This document shows, piece by piece, positions 12,556 through 23,487 of a stretch of DNA of 64,000 nucleotides; the stretch's first letter is position 1; every line of letters begins with the position of its first letter. The notes beneath the pieces were generated by a model that saw only the letters and a program-made list of their open reading frames with translations, was not told where the DNA came from and did not search any database. Both the position numbers and the translations under genes were made by a program. Source of the stretch: Macrolepiota albuminosa (taxonomy: Eukaryota; Basidiomycota; Agaricomycetes; Agaricales; Agaricaceae); NCBI GenBank assembly GCA_027475525.1, contig JAMWFC010000055.1, forward strand, positions 1 through 64,000, in the 5' to 3' direction.

Positions 12556-13250
12556 GTGAGTAAACTACACTACAAAGTAAGTGTTGATTGATTGATTGAT
12601 TTACAAATATTAATAACCATTCTTATAGCAACGCTTCGAAACTCGATTACAAAGTAAGTATTGACTGATTGATTGATTGATGACTATTAATAAATGATCA
12701 ATTTAGCTACAACTTCGAAACTTGATTACAAAGTAAGTATTGACTGATTGATTGATTGATGACCATTAACAAACATTCTTATAGCGAAATTTTCAAACTC
12801 AACTACAAAGTAAGTAATGATTGATTGATTGATCAATGATCCTTAACAAACATTCAATAGCTGAAATTTTCAAACTCAACTACAAAGTAAGTAATGATTG
12901 ATTGATTGATCAATGATCCTTAACAAACATTCAATAGCTTGACAACTTTCAGCTATTGATTGATCATTGTAAGTGATTTTTAATGTATTTGAGCTTGGAA
13001 ATTGCTTAAAAAATTCGAAAAAATCACAGAAAAATCAGGAAAAATTCAATTCAGCTTATAGTGAAAGTTTGGGCTATTGTAGTAAGTGACTTTCATTGTT
13101 TTTGAGCTTTATAAATGCTTAAAAAATTAAATAAAATCAAGAAAAATTCAATTCAGCTTATAGTAACACTTGGACAACTTTGGGCTATTGATATATTCAT
13201 CATGTAAGTGTCTTTCAATAGTTTTAAGCTATGAAAATGCTTAAAAAACT
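12556..13250 (+). repeat. Helitron 5' subterminal tandem arrays
   Basis: From about 12556 to 12945, imperfect units of about 80 bp repeat ACTACAAAGTAAGT, then (TGAT)n, then CATTNTTATAGC. One unit is doubled by the 77-bp assembly duplication at 12786. From about 12946 to 13250 follow three longer units around GTAAGTG, TTTGAGCTT and AAATGCTTAAAAAA. Every unit carries a GTAAGT splice-donor-like motif. The AAATGCTTA/AAATTCAATTYAGCTTA elements recur in H2, linking the two Helitrons. A likely 3' splice site (TTTTTTCAG) at about 13260 ends the array and opens the coding region. Confidence 0.65.
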
Positions 13251-13261
13251 ATTTTTTCAGG

Positions 13262-14484
13262 CAATCTTCAACTACTCATTCTAATAATGAACCCAGTACT
13301 CCTGAAGGTCAAAGACAGCAGGCTAGGATTCAAAGCAGGCTACAACAGTTACAAATGACTGATCCTGATGAGCGTCGTTCAAATAGAAGTAGAAGATCTA
13401 CTTCAGTGGTTATACCACTTCATTATTACAAATGACTGATCCTGATGAGCGTCGTTCAAATAGAAGTAGAAGATCTACTTCAGTGGTTATACCACTTCAT
13501 TATGGAACTGGGGATATGGGAACTGAGGATATGGGAACTGGGGATATGGGAACTGGGGATATGAGACCTGGAGATATGAGACCTGGGGATATGAGAATTG
13601 GAAGAAATGATCAGATTGCCTCTAGCTCTTTGGGAAGGCCTATTGGACCAACTGTTGCTATGAACTTATTTGCATCTGAGGATGTACAACTTGGAACTAT
13701 AGGATTGGAGGATATGAGAACTGGGGGAAATAATCAGATTGGTTCAAGCTCTGGAGGAAATACTTCTAGCTCTTTGAGGAGGCCTGTTAGACCACCAACT
13801 GTTGCTGAGGATCTATTTGCTAGGGCTATTCCTGAAACTCATTTACCTGAAGGATGGAATGCCCCTTTGCAAAATCCTATTCCTAGAATGATACCACCTC
13901 TACCTCTTCCTGCACATAGAGCTCCTTATGTGCCTTCAATAGTAGCACCTCTACCAGCTGCTGTGCATGGAAGAGATAATAGGGTGGGATTAGTCAATCA
14001 GCCTGTAGTTGGTGGGACTGCTATGAGTATACCTGAAACTCATTTGCCTGAAGGTTGGGATGCTCCTTTACAGAATTCTATACCTAGAATGCCTGCTTTG
14101 CCAAACTTCACAATGCCATTACCATTGCCACCTGCACTTGGGAATAGAGGAAGACAAATTAATCAGCAGGTTGCTCCACAAACATTAGCAGCATTGCAAG
14201 ACCAACAAAGGTTGAGGCACATTGCTGCAGCTGAGGAGCAGGATAGACAACAGCAGGCACTAGCAGTATTGCAAGAGCAGCAACGGCTCAGACATATTGC
14301 TTTGGCTGAAGAAGAGGAGAGGCAAAGGCAACAACAGGCATTAGCAGTATTGCATGAGCAACAACAGCTCAGAAATATTGCTATAGCTGAAGAGCAGGCA
14401 TTAGCTGAAGTACAAAGGATAAGGGCTGAAGAGCAGAGAACACAACAGCAAGGATTGGCTGCTTTACAACAACCAGTGCCAGAG
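13262..14484 (+). CDS. Helitron protein, N-terminal exon
   Basis: Opens after a polypyrimidine-CAG acceptor with residues QSSTTHSNNEPSTPEG and runs into MTDPDERRSNRSRRS. The junction is obscured by the 77-bp duplication at 13349, so the ATG at 13432 is not necessarily the true start. Residues GTGDM/RPGDM are encoded by six 15-bp repeats (about 13504-13593). The segment PETHLPEGW occurs twice. The C-terminal third is a glutamine-rich coiled coil of three units of about 33 residues (QQRLRHIA...EEQ). It ends GAG/GTGAGA, with an intron at 14485-14540 (56 bp) keeping frame into the next exon. No catalytic motif. Such disordered N-terminal regions precede Rep in some fungal Helitrons. Confidence 0.6.
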
Positions 14485-14540
14485 GTGAGATAAACACACC
14501 TTTTATTTTATAAGCTGCTTTGACTAACAAAAGTCAACAG

Positions 14541-16537
14541 CATATAGATCTCAACCCTGAACATAGGCCTTTGAATGAGGCTAGAGCTGAAAGGATCTTG
14601 CAAGACTGGGAACAGCAACATTTAGCTGATCTTGAAGAGGATTTCAATGATTTAGATCCTCATGGGTTAGAAAATATCCATGCAGCTTTTGATGAGATGC
14701 TTCAGAATCCTTTGGAGTATTTGGAGCATCCCATAGACAATGAGATTGAGCCAAATCCACTAGATGATCCTAGGAATAATCCTGCTGAGAATATAGAGGA
14801 GGAATTGGAGTATGTGGATCCACCTGGAGATAACAGGCAGCAAAATCTACCAGCACCTCCTATTCTACAAAGGGTTGATCATATTCAAGGCAGAAATGCT
14901 CTTCCAAGAGGAAGACAGCCTTATATAGATGAACCTTCAGCACATTATCTTGGTCCTATGGATGTTGCATGTCCACACTGTCATGCTCTACATTTTGATG
15001 ATGAAAAGCTGTCTAGATCTACCCTATATAATCCCAAGTTTGGCATGTGCTGTTTACAAGGGCAGATTGATTTGCCCAGACTTGCAGATCTAGATCTACC
15101 CTATATAATCCCAAGTTTGGCATGTGCTGTTTACAAGGGCAGATTGATTTGCCCAGACTTGCAGACACTCCACCAGAACTGCTTGGCTTACTCCAAGGCC
15201 ATCATGCTCTTTCTGATGCTTTCAAAGCATCTATTTGCCAATACAATGCAGCCTTTGCATTTACATCTCTGGGAGTCAAAATTGACCATGTGATTACGAA
15301 TGCTCCAGGACCATACAGCTTTAGGATCAATGGAGAGCTTCATCATCTGACAGGTGCTTTGCTTCCAACTGAAGGTGATCATCCTATATATGCACAACTC
15401 TACTTCTACGATCACAATCAACAATTGGCTTTTCGTCAGAGAAGCAATTCTAGATTGGATCCTCAGATAATGGCCTCTTTGCAAGATATGCTTCATAGAG
15501 TCAATCCCTTTATTGGCTTATACAAGCTTGCAAAGCAGATTATGACAGAAGTACCTGAAGGCCAACCACAAAGGCTTTCTGTTCAACTGAGGGCTGACTT
15601 TGGAGACCATCGACGCTATAACAACCCTAATGAACAGGAAGGAGTTGCTGCAATTATACCAGGAGATGGTTCTGAAGAACGATCAGATCACCGTGACATA
15701 GTCCTGCATCTGCATGGAGGTCAATTGAAGCGAATCAGCTATTTGCATCCCTATTATACTCCCTTGCACTATACTGTCATATTTCCAACTGGAGAACCTG
15801 GATTTCACACCGATATTCAATCTCAATTTGGACCAGCAGGAGAACAAAGAGCCAAAAAGGTTAGCCAAACTGCATATTATGCATATAGGCTGCAGCAGAG
15901 GGCTTTGGAAGCCAATGCTGCATTGCTTTGGAGTAGCAGACTGTTCCAGCAATATGTTGTGGATGCATGGGCATCAATAGAACAATCAAAGCTCAACTGG
16001 GTCAGGCAGAATCAAAAGAAGATTAGGGCTGAAGTCTATCAAGGAGTGGTCGATGTGGCTACTGGAGATGAAGATTTACGCAGGCAAAGCCGACGTGTGG
16101 TCCTCCCCTCTTCTCATGTTGGAAGTGAATGACATATGCAGCAACTATTCCAGGACTCTATGGCTATTTGCAGACATTTCCATAAACCAGATCTCTTCAT
16201 CACCATGACTGCCAATCCAAAGTGGCCTGAAATAGAAGAGGCTCTGCTAAAAGAACCTATGGTTAATGGAAAGAGGCAAACAGCTTCTGACCGTCCAGAT
16301 ATTGTTGCCAGAGTATTTGAACTCAAGAAGAATGCTCTTTTGAAGGACATAAAAGATGGTCTATTTGAAAAATGTGTGGCATCTGTCCATACCATTGAAT
16401 TTCAAAAGAGGGGACTTCCACATATACATATCTTGATCTTTTTCCATCATCATGACAAGATCAAAGATGCAGCTCATGTGGACACTATTGTTTCTGCTCA
16501 AATTCCTGATCCAGTGACTCAGCCTCAATTGTATCAG
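14541..16537 (+). CDS. Helitron Rep, Helitron-like N domain and HUH nuclease exon
   Basis: Begins in frame after the intron (HIDLNPEHRPLNEARAERI). It contains the Helitron-like N-terminal domain: CPHCHALHFDDEKL zinc-binding start, then SQTAYYAYRLQQR, RLFQQYVVDAWASIE and VVLPSSHVGS. The Rep nuclease follows with KPDLFITMTANPKWPEI and the HUH motif PHIHIL (His codons 16421-16423 and 16427-16429), which binds the metal for single-strand nicking at the element end. Two interruptions: the 77-bp duplication at 15012, whose removal restores one frame, and a real-looking TGA at 16130-16132 in GSE*HMQQLF where relatives have arginine, so probably CGA to TGA. The exon ends TATCAG before an intron at 16538-16587 (50 bp). 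Confidence 0.8.
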
Positions 16538-16587
16538 GTATTGGCTTTGCTTGAATTATCAATGCAGTAGCTGACCTTTGTTATTAG

Positions 16588-17835
16588 GTTGTTACTACCA
16601 ATATGGTTCATGGTCCATGTGGAGCAGATTTTCCCAATGCCAAGTGCATGGTAGATGGCAAATGTTCCAAGAGATATCCCAAGGAATTTCAGGAAGCTAC
16701 ACAGTATGGTGATGATGGCTATCCCCAATATGCCAGACCTAACAATGGCCGCTTTTTTGAAAAGCATGGTCGTCGTTATGACAATCGTAATGTTGTCCCA
16801 TACAATCCATATCTCTCAGCCAAATTCCAATGTCATATCAATGTGGAAGTCTGTGCTTCAGTGGATGCAATCAAATACATTCACAAGTACATCTACAAGG
16901 GCCATGATAGGACAACTTTGGAGATTGCTAGGGAGGAGAGGGATGAAATCAAGGAACACTTGGATGCCAGATACATTTCTGCTCCTGAGGCTTGCTGGCA
17001 CATCTTTGAATTCAACATGCATGCTGAATATCCTTCAGTGTACAGATTGCCTGTGCACTTGGAAAACCAGCATGAAGTCTATTTCCCAGATGATGAACCA
17101 ATACAGGTGGTGGCTGCTAGACCTAATGCAGACAAGACTGCACTCACAGCTTGGTTTGAAGCCAATACCAGGTTTCCCAATAATAACACCACTTATCAGA
17201 ACTTTCCAACCAAGTTTGTTTATGAAGCATCTAAACGGAGTTGGAAGGAGAGGCAGAGAGGGACAGCAATTGGAAGGATGTATTTTGCTTCACCAAGACA
17301 GGGAGAAAGGTTCTATCTCAGGATGCTCTTGACTGTTGTAACCAATGCAACTTCATGGGCTGATCTCAGGACAGTCAATGGCCATATCTATCCCACTTAT
17401 CAAGAAGCATGCAAGGCTCTAGGTCTTTTGGAGGATGATGCAGAATGGAGGCAGTGTCTCACTGAAGCTGCTCCAATCCAACTAGGATCAGCTCTCAGGC
17501 AGCTGTTTTGCACTATTCTATTCCACTGTGCTCCTGCCACTCCTGAGGCTCTATGGGATGAATTCAAACATTCTATCTGTGATGATCTTTGACACAGATT
17601 GGAACATACTAGGCAATACAGAGACCGAGTCTTTACCAATGAGGATGTCTATGACTATGGCCTTTATCACACAGATTGGAACATACTAGGCAATACAGAG
17701 ACCGAGTCTTTACCAATGAGGATGTCTATGACTATGGCCTTTATCTCATCAATGACACTTTGATGAATTTTGGAAAAACTCTGAAAGACTTTCCCAACAT
17801 GCCAGAGGCTCAACAGAATTGGAACATAGTTCCAG
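16588..17835 (+). CDS. Helitron Rep, catalytic tyrosine exon
   Basis: Starts VVTTNMVHGPCGADFPNAKC, the conserved block after the HUH motif. The Rep tyrosine motif YIHKYIYKGHDR (Tyr codons 16876, 16888, 16894) supplies the nucleophile that becomes covalently joined to DNA in rolling-circle transposition. Further conserved Helitron text follows: ACWHIFEF, PTKFVYE, RMYFASPRQGERFYLRMLL and ATPEALWDEFK. A TGA at 17590-17592 (DDL*HRLEHTRQY) interrupts a frame that reads on normally and fits a CGA-to-TGA change. The 77-bp duplication at 17592 then shifts the frame artificially. The exon ends TTCCAG at a GTAATT donor; intron 17836-17886 (51 bp). Confidence 0.78.
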
Positions 17836-17886
17836 GTAATTGGCATTTGCATAAAAGATTGACTTGAACACTGATCATTCTTCTAG

Positions 17887-19361
17887 GCAACAGGCTTTTA
17901 GAAGATGAAACCAATTATGATGTTGAAGAGCTCAAGCAAAGAGTGGAGGGTAACAAGGCCAAGTTCAATGTGGAACAACTGGAGACTTTCAATGCTGTCA
18001 TAAACTCAGTGAACAACAATTTGGGCAGGATGCTATTCATTCACAGTGCTGGAGGATGTGGCAAAACCTTTGTCTGCAATACTCTGGCTGCTGCAGTTCG
18101 TTCCAATGGAGATGTGGCATTATGTGTAGCATCATCTGGCATTGCTGCCTTATTGTTGGAAGGGGGTAGGACAGCTCATTCAAGATTCAAAATTCCCATT
18201 CCTGCTTTTGACACATCCATTGCCAATATCAAGAGAGGAACCCAGTTATCACAGCTCATACTTCGCATCAAAGTTGTTATTTGGGATGAAGTTCCAATGC
18301 AACACAAAAATGCCATTGAATCTGTAGATCGTGGCTTCAGGGACATCTTCAATAACGACATTTTATTTGGTGGAGTTACTGTGGTTTTTGGAGGGGACTT
18401 TAGACAAACTCTTCCAGTGGTTCCACATGGACTCAGGCAGCAGATGATTGCTGCTTCACTCAAAAGGGGCCGACTTTGGGATCATATCCAAGTCCACTAC
18501 TTGGTCCAAAATATGAGATTGGATCAGACTGCAGAGAATATTGCTCATGCAGCTTGGTTGTTGGATGTTGGTGCAGGGAAAAATCTAGGACCTGGAGAAA
18601 CAGTCAAATTGCCTGAAAGGATGATTTGTGATGACAATTCTATCACTGGATTGATTTCTTCCACATATCCTGATATTGGTCATCCTCAAAATGATCAGTA
18701 TTACCTGGACCGGACTATTCTCTCTGGCAAGAACTCAGATATAGAGGAGATCAATGCAGAAGTTCTAGAGAGGTATCCAGGGGAAGAAAGGATCTTACAG
18801 AGTGCAGATTCTGTTCTCTCTGATAACAGGAATCCTGATGGCCTTGCATTATATCCTGTGGAATATCTCAACTCTTTGAAAGCCAGTAGTTTGCCTTTGG
18901 CTAAACTGGCTTTGAAGATTGGAGTTCCTGTCATGCTTCTCAGGAATCTGGACACAACCAAAGGACTTTGCAATGGAACAAGAATGATTGTCACTCACAT
19001 CAGCACTAGAGTCCTCAGATGTCGTATTATCAGTGGAGATGCCAAGTTTGCAGGTTCAACTGTTTTGATTCCAAGGATCAATCTAGATGCCTCTGAAGAG
19101 GATTTGCCCATACCATTACGCAGGAGACAGTTTCCAATTCGATTGGCCTTTGCTATGACTATCAACAAGTCTCAAGGGCAATCAGTCAAGCATGTTGGAT
19201 TGGACCTTCGATCACCGGTTTTTACACATGGCCAACTCTATGTTGCACTTTCTCGATGCACATCAGGAGATCGTATCAAGGTGATTTTGTCAGAAGAAAA
19301 TACATCAAGAGCGACTGCAAATATTGTGTATCAAGAAGTTCTTAATGGTTTACAAATGTAA
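17887..19361 (+). CDS. Helitron Pif1-type helicase exon
   Basis: Continues the Rep protein without a start codon of its own (GNRLLEDETNYDVEELKQ). It is a superfamily 1B DNA helicase of the Pif1 type that unwinds the donor strand during rolling-circle transposition. Motifs in order: Walker A AGGCGKTF (about 18045-18070), ASSGIAALLLEGGRTAHSRF, Walker B IWDEVPM (Asp-Glu codons 18285-18290), GGDFRQTLPV, PVMLLRNL (about 18930) and the C-terminal FAMTINKSQGQS and GQLYVALSR motifs. The frame is uninterrupted for about 490 codons. A GTAAGT at the end, with TTACTAAC and TTTTAG downstream, suggests a last intron that changes only the final residues. Confidence 0.85.
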
Positions 19362-19585
19362 GTGTGATTGTTAATTATATACTTATTACTAACTTTATAT
19401 TTTAGCATCTAACTTGATACTGTACATATAACTTGGAATTGTAGCATTATTTTTTGGGTTTACAAATGTGAGTATGATTGTTAATTACCTACTTATTACT
19501 AACTTTTATATTTTAGCATCTAACTTGATATTTGTTGATACTGTACTAATAGAATATATATAACTTGGAATTGTAACATCATTTC
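19352..19585 (+). repeat. Imperfect ~106-bp duplication after the Helitron gene
   Basis: GGTTTACAAATGTAAGT...CTTGGAATTGTAGCAT is followed by a diverged second copy, GGTTTACAAATGTGAGT...CTTGGAATTGTAACAT. Both contain a GT donor, a TTACTAAC branch-like site and TTTTAG. The two copies differ at several sites and the period is not 77, so this is an old genuine duplication, unlike the exact 77-bp repeats. Confidence 0.7.
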
Positions 19586-19643
19586 TTGATAAATGTGAAC
19601 TTTCTATTCTTTAACAACATATGCTTGAACCAGTAAGACATAA

Positions 19644-19808
19644 TGAAAGTAAGTCATGATAGAAGTTGAGTTATGAATATACATATTTGGAACCCCTAAC
19701 CGAACGAAGTGAGGTTGGGGTGAAAGTAAGTCATGATAGAAGTTGAGTTATGAATATACATATTTGGAACCCCTAACCGAACGAAGTGAGGTTGGGGTGA
19801 AGGCTGAG
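19644..19808 (+). repeat. Helitron 3' subterminal hairpin repeats, left part
   Basis: Contains the short palindromic unit CCCTAACCGAACGAAGTGAGGTTGGGG, present twice because of the 77-bp duplication at 19644. The same unit resumes after Element 1 at 43620-43720 and occurs five times in H2. Element 1 is inserted here; its CTGAG duplication occupies 19804-19808. Confidence 0.7.
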
Positions 19809-20044
19809 TGTAGCGTAGTCCGCTATGTGGCGTTGTCCACATAGCTTTACTTACCTTACAGTAGATACTATTATATTATATTTATTATAATATAATATTA
19901 ATTTACATTATTATATAAATTAGTTTACCAGCTGCTTACAAAGCAGCTTATTTTTGTGTTGATACTACATAGTCAATAGACCGGACTGGTCTGATTCTGT
20001 GCAGTGTGAACCTAAGCTCTCACAATCTCTGTAACTTCGTTACA
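19809..20044 (+). repeat. Element 1 5' LTR
   Basis: TG...CA bounded, 236 bp. It contains an AT-only stretch of about 60 bp and the hairpin CAGCTGCTTACAAAGCAGCT, which could act as promoter and terminator. It matches 43291-43526 except for about one base near its end (CGTTACA against CATTACA). Immediately downstream, TGAATCCGCC could be a primer-binding site, but it lacks a clean TGG start. Confidence 0.9.
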
Positions 20045-20175
20045 TTTTTTTGAATCCGCCAGCTAGGATCTATTGCCTAGCATCCGACGTCAGTCGTTGA
20101 GTTCGTTGACAGAACTCTATCAGCTTCTCGAGCTTCTTGCACAGCCACACCGTGCAAATTTCAAACAGGGGATCG

Positions 20176-23100
20176 ATGAGTAATCCCATACCTGCAGCGC
20201 CCACTAACGGCGGGCGAAATGCCCACGACCTACGGGGAGACCCAGCAGACACCCAGGATGCGTCAGCGTCCAATGCGGGTCAGGTAAGACCCAAGGCTCG
20301 AGACCGAGGTCAGAGTACCGACCTAGCCGGGAATGAGAGCGAGGCCCGGAGAGCTGAAAGCTCACAGCAGGACGGTCCGCAACGCCTCCAAGACAAGATG
20401 CCCGGGGGATTAACGCCCCCAGTTACGCAGTTGCCAGGAGGACCGCAACGGTCTAGCCGATTGGCTTCCAAAGGACCCCCGCAGGACGGCCGACAGTCAA
20501 CCGGCGCCTATGGCGCCCCAGGAGACGCCGAGTCGTCAGTACGGACTGGGAGAACCCTCCCTGCGAGCCGGAGCAGTGGGACCAGGCGGTCCACAGCGGG
20601 CCCAATGCCCTCTAAAGTAGCGGAAGCCCGCTTAGAAGAGGTACCGGAGGAGGCTGCAAGGCCTGAAGGATACCGCGCGGAAGATCGATTTCCGCGCACA
20701 CCAGCAGTGGAGGAAGCTCCGGAGGTTGTAGAGCTTCCAGAGGAGGTGATGGAGTCGTCAAGTGACGACGACGTCGGAGCAGAGGAACAGCGGCTGAAAA
20801 CCGCGTACACCGTGCGCTTGCGGGTGTTCTGGGACTTGCACCCAGAGGTGATGAAATACACCACCCAAGCGCGACTCGAGCGCTACGCGTCAGCCCATAT
20901 AGTAGCACTTAGGCGACAAGGGCACGAAGTGCCCAATGTATTCAGTACGAAATATACTGATTTGATGGTGAGAGTGCTCACTATGGAGCTGCAAATGTAT
21001 GTGCAGCGTAAGGCCACACGGCAATCGGGGGTCTCGACCCCCTGGAGCCACACGTCCGAGGAATGCTCGGCACGACGCAATCAAGACGTCGGAATCGAGC
21101 TAGTGGAGGCACTAGCACGGGCGCAAGAAGTGCCCGAAGTAAGACCGGTGAGTACTTTTTATACTCCAGCAGGACAAGGGTGGCGTGAGGAGCCCCCGCA
21201 CATGCGTAACCATGACCATAGGACAGATATGTCAGGTCCGGATGGGCATGATAGCACTGTGCTCAAAGTGGAAAGCGAGGCATCCGTGATGCCGCGCGTG
21301 CCCATGGCCGAAACATTGAGCGACAGAGTCGCGTACCAACGTATGCGCAATGGCGACCTCAGGACTAAGGGACAGTCCTTTATAGACGATCAGGGCATCG
21401 TATTCGAGGGCACTAAGCCCATTGACGAGATGCGTCGTCAATTCGTCACGCAGGGTCAGGAGAATCAAGCTTCTCCAGGTCCAGGGCGGCGCAACGATCA
21501 TGATCGAGGAGACTTCCTCAATCGAGATGGCGCCACGAGACGTGATGTCCCTGGTAACGGCCAGGATGACGGCCCTAGGTCGATTCCTCGAGACGAGGGC
21601 AATTATGCCCACAGTCGAGGAGGCTCGGGACGTCCCCCGCAAGGTGGACAGGGAAAGTCACTTCCCCATGCCGCTGATTTGGCGACTAGATCCCCGGGTC
21701 AGCAGGAAGCCATCCGAATGCATCGTGAAGCCATGCACGATCGCCTGCATCGAGTAGTCAATGATGCCCTGGGCGTAACCTTATGGTTACCAGACGGAGT
21801 GAAGCTGCGTAAAGCAGACAGTAGGCACATTCACGCCTATACAGGCGCGTCCAAGTTCAGCGACCTGGAAGATTGGGCGATGGATGTATGCACCCATCTT
21901 GCCATGTGCTTATACGGAGGTGACCGTATGGAACGAGAACGAATTTTCGTTCTGCCTGAGTTCTTGGCCGGAGAGGCCATGGGTTGGTTTCGACGGGCAG
22001 TACTGCACGTCAATCGTGTCCAATATGACTGGACGTTTAAAGGAGTCCTTACAGGACTGTACGATCGATTCGTACACCCCTCAACGCTCCAGGATGCAAG
22101 GCGGGACTTCCAGTCCGCCAAGTACACCGAGAAGTTGGGAGTACAAGGGTTCTATGATACCCTTAATGACCATGCCCAGAACATGGCAGTATACCCGGAC
22201 GGGTATACAATGCTCGAAACGTTCTTGGATGGCATTCCAGCGGATATGCACCGCTATTTGATACGTGAGGACAGATTGTCCCCAGAAGTCAACGATGTGG
22301 AAGAATTTGTGGCATATGCCATCCGGTATGAGCAGTCTCTGAAGACTGCTAACCACTACGAACATCGGAGTGGGCACAAAGGGGGACCCAGGCGACTACC
22401 GCCTGGTGGGACACCTTCACGGGGTCAGCATGTGGGGACCTTCCTGGCCAAAAAGACCGATTTGGACCGTGACCGCAACACGCGGTTTGTTGTATGCAGA
22501 ACCCCTGCTGCGAACCGAGGGCTGAGCCGCCCACACCCAGAGCGGGCGCCGGACGGCAAACGTCCTAAACCAAGGCCGGACTTCAAGCCGGCCAACCCAC
22601 CGGGGCAGTCGGGGACTTGTTTCACGTGTGGCCAACCAGGCCACTACGCTACCAACTGCCCTGCAAAGCCAGGACCCCCGAGGAAGGGGTATACACCCCG
22701 CGCCCACCTTCAAGCTGCACATACTGCAGCCGCGAGTGGGAGTGATGGAGACGTATCTGCCGAGTCTGAGGCGGAGCACCCCACAAACGACCAGGAGCCC
22801 CCAGAGGAGGCATCGGGCGCCGAGCCCGAGAGTGTGGTCATGGAGAGGGAGGAGTATGTCACAGTCAACATATATGACGACGTCTACGACAATGAGTATT
22901 ATAGTCGCGACAGCGACTCTGAGTGCCTAGCGGCGATGACGGATTGGCCGCCCACAAATGATCCCGAACGGAATAACATAGTTCGGATGAAGAAGGTGAC
23001 CCTTCGTCGTGCAGAGGGCACTTTGCAGCGCCCAACATTGAAACGAGCAGACAAGGAGTGCCTGGTCTCGTATGTGGACGTAGACGGCCACAAGGCATGG

Positions 23101-23487
23101 ACCCTATGGGACTCTGGGAGTACCATATCGGGCATAACACCCCAGTTTGCCCATGTGTACGGAATATCCGTGCAGGAGTTGGATACGCCATTGGCGTTAC
23201 AGCTGGGCACCGTAGAGAGCCGAGCCATGGTGCAGTATGGGACAAATGTGAATGTCCAAACGCCGGGCTCACGTAGCCGGGAATACATGGATGTAGCGAA
23301 CTTCGATCGCTATGATATGATACTGGGAACGCCATTCATGCGGCGTAACAAAGTCATACTAGACTTTGACCAATGTCAGGTACTAGTGAATGGGAAAGTG
23401 ATCCCAGCCGAACGAGCAACAGCAGACGACACTGATAATCGTCTGCGACGTCATCGCACTACGGAGAAACGCAAGGACTCTCCATGA
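20176..23487 (+). CDS. gag: Element 1 gag-protease polyprotein
   Basis: The ATG at 20176 is the first plausible start in a long frame of about 1,100 codons. Residues 1-500 are hydrophilic and probably disordered. A retrotransposon gag capsid domain follows (about 570-740): FSDLEDWAMDVCTHLA, FLAGEAMGWFRRAV, RDFQSAKYTEKLGVQGFYDTL (discontinuous). A CCHC zinc knuckle, CFTCGQPGHYATNC, lies near 22618-22659 for RNA binding. An aspartic protease has its active site in LWDSGSTISGI (about 23106-23138) and the second conserved motif MILGTPFM (about 23317-23340). The frame ends with TGA at 23485, in the same phase as pol. The gene is saturated with short hairpins. Confidence 0.85.
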   Translation: MSNPIPAAPTNGGRNAHDLRGDPADTQDASASNAGQVRPKARDRGQSTDLAGNESEARRAESSQQDGPQRLQDKMPGGLTPPVTQLPGGPQRSSRLASKGPPQDGRQSTGAYGAPGDAESSVRTGRTLPASRSSGTRRSTAGPMPSKVAEARLEEVPEEAARPEGYRAEDRFPRTPAVEEAPEVVELPEEVMESSSDDDVGAEEQRLKTAYTVRLRVFWDLHPEVMKYTTQARLERYASAHIVALRRQGHEVPNVFSTKYTDLMVRVLTMELQMYVQRKATRQSGVSTPWSHTSEECSARRNQDVGIELVEALARAQEVPEVRPVSTFYTPAGQGWREEPPHMRNHDHRTDMSGPDGHDSTVLKVESEASVMPRVPMAETLSDRVAYQRMRNGDLRTKGQSFIDDQGIVFEGTKPIDEMRRQFVTQGQENQASPGPGRRNDHDRGDFLNRDGATRRDVPGNGQDDGPRSIPRDEGNYAHSRGGSGRPPQGGQGKSLPHAADLATRSPGQQEAIRMHREAMHDRLHRVVNDALGVTLWLPDGVKLRKADSRHIHAYTGASKFSDLEDWAMDVCTHLAMCLYGGDRMERERIFVLPEFLAGEAMGWFRRAVLHVNRVQYDWTFKGVLTGLYDRFVHPSTLQDARRDFQSAKYTEKLGVQGFYDTLNDHAQNMAVYPDGYTMLETFLDGIPADMHRYLIREDRLSPEVNDVEEFVAYAIRYEQSLKTANHYEHRSGHKGGPRRLPPGGTPSRGQHVGTFLAKKTDLDRDRNTRFVVCRTPAANRGLSRPHPERAPDGKRPKPRPDFKPANPPGQSGTCFTCGQPGHYATNCPAKPGPPRKGYTPRAHLQAAHTAAASGSDGDVSAESEAEHPTNDQEPPEEASGAEPESVVMEREEYVTVNIYDDVYDNEYYSRDSDSECLAAMTDWPPTNDPERNNIVRMKKVTLRRAEGTLQRPTLKRADKECLVSYVDVDGHKAWTLWDSGSTISGITPQFAHVYGISVQELDTPLALQLGTVESRAMVQYGTNVNVQTPGSRSREYMDVANFDRYDMILGTPFMRRNKVILDFDQCQVLVNGKVIPAERATADDTDNRLRRHRTTEKRKDSP

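Noticed and set aside
13432..13434. ATG taken as start of the Helitron protein
   Set aside because: The frame continues upstream once the 77-bp duplication at 13349 is discounted, back to a splice acceptor at about 13260.
17943..19361. Helicase read as a separate host Pif1 gene starting at GTG 17943
   Set aside because: The frame joins the Rep exon through a 51-bp intron, and Rep motifs lie directly upstream, so it is one Helitron protein.
20045..20070. Primer-binding site of Element 1 at TGAATCCGCC
   Set aside because: Not reported as a feature because it lacks TGG and I could not match it to a tRNA 3' end.
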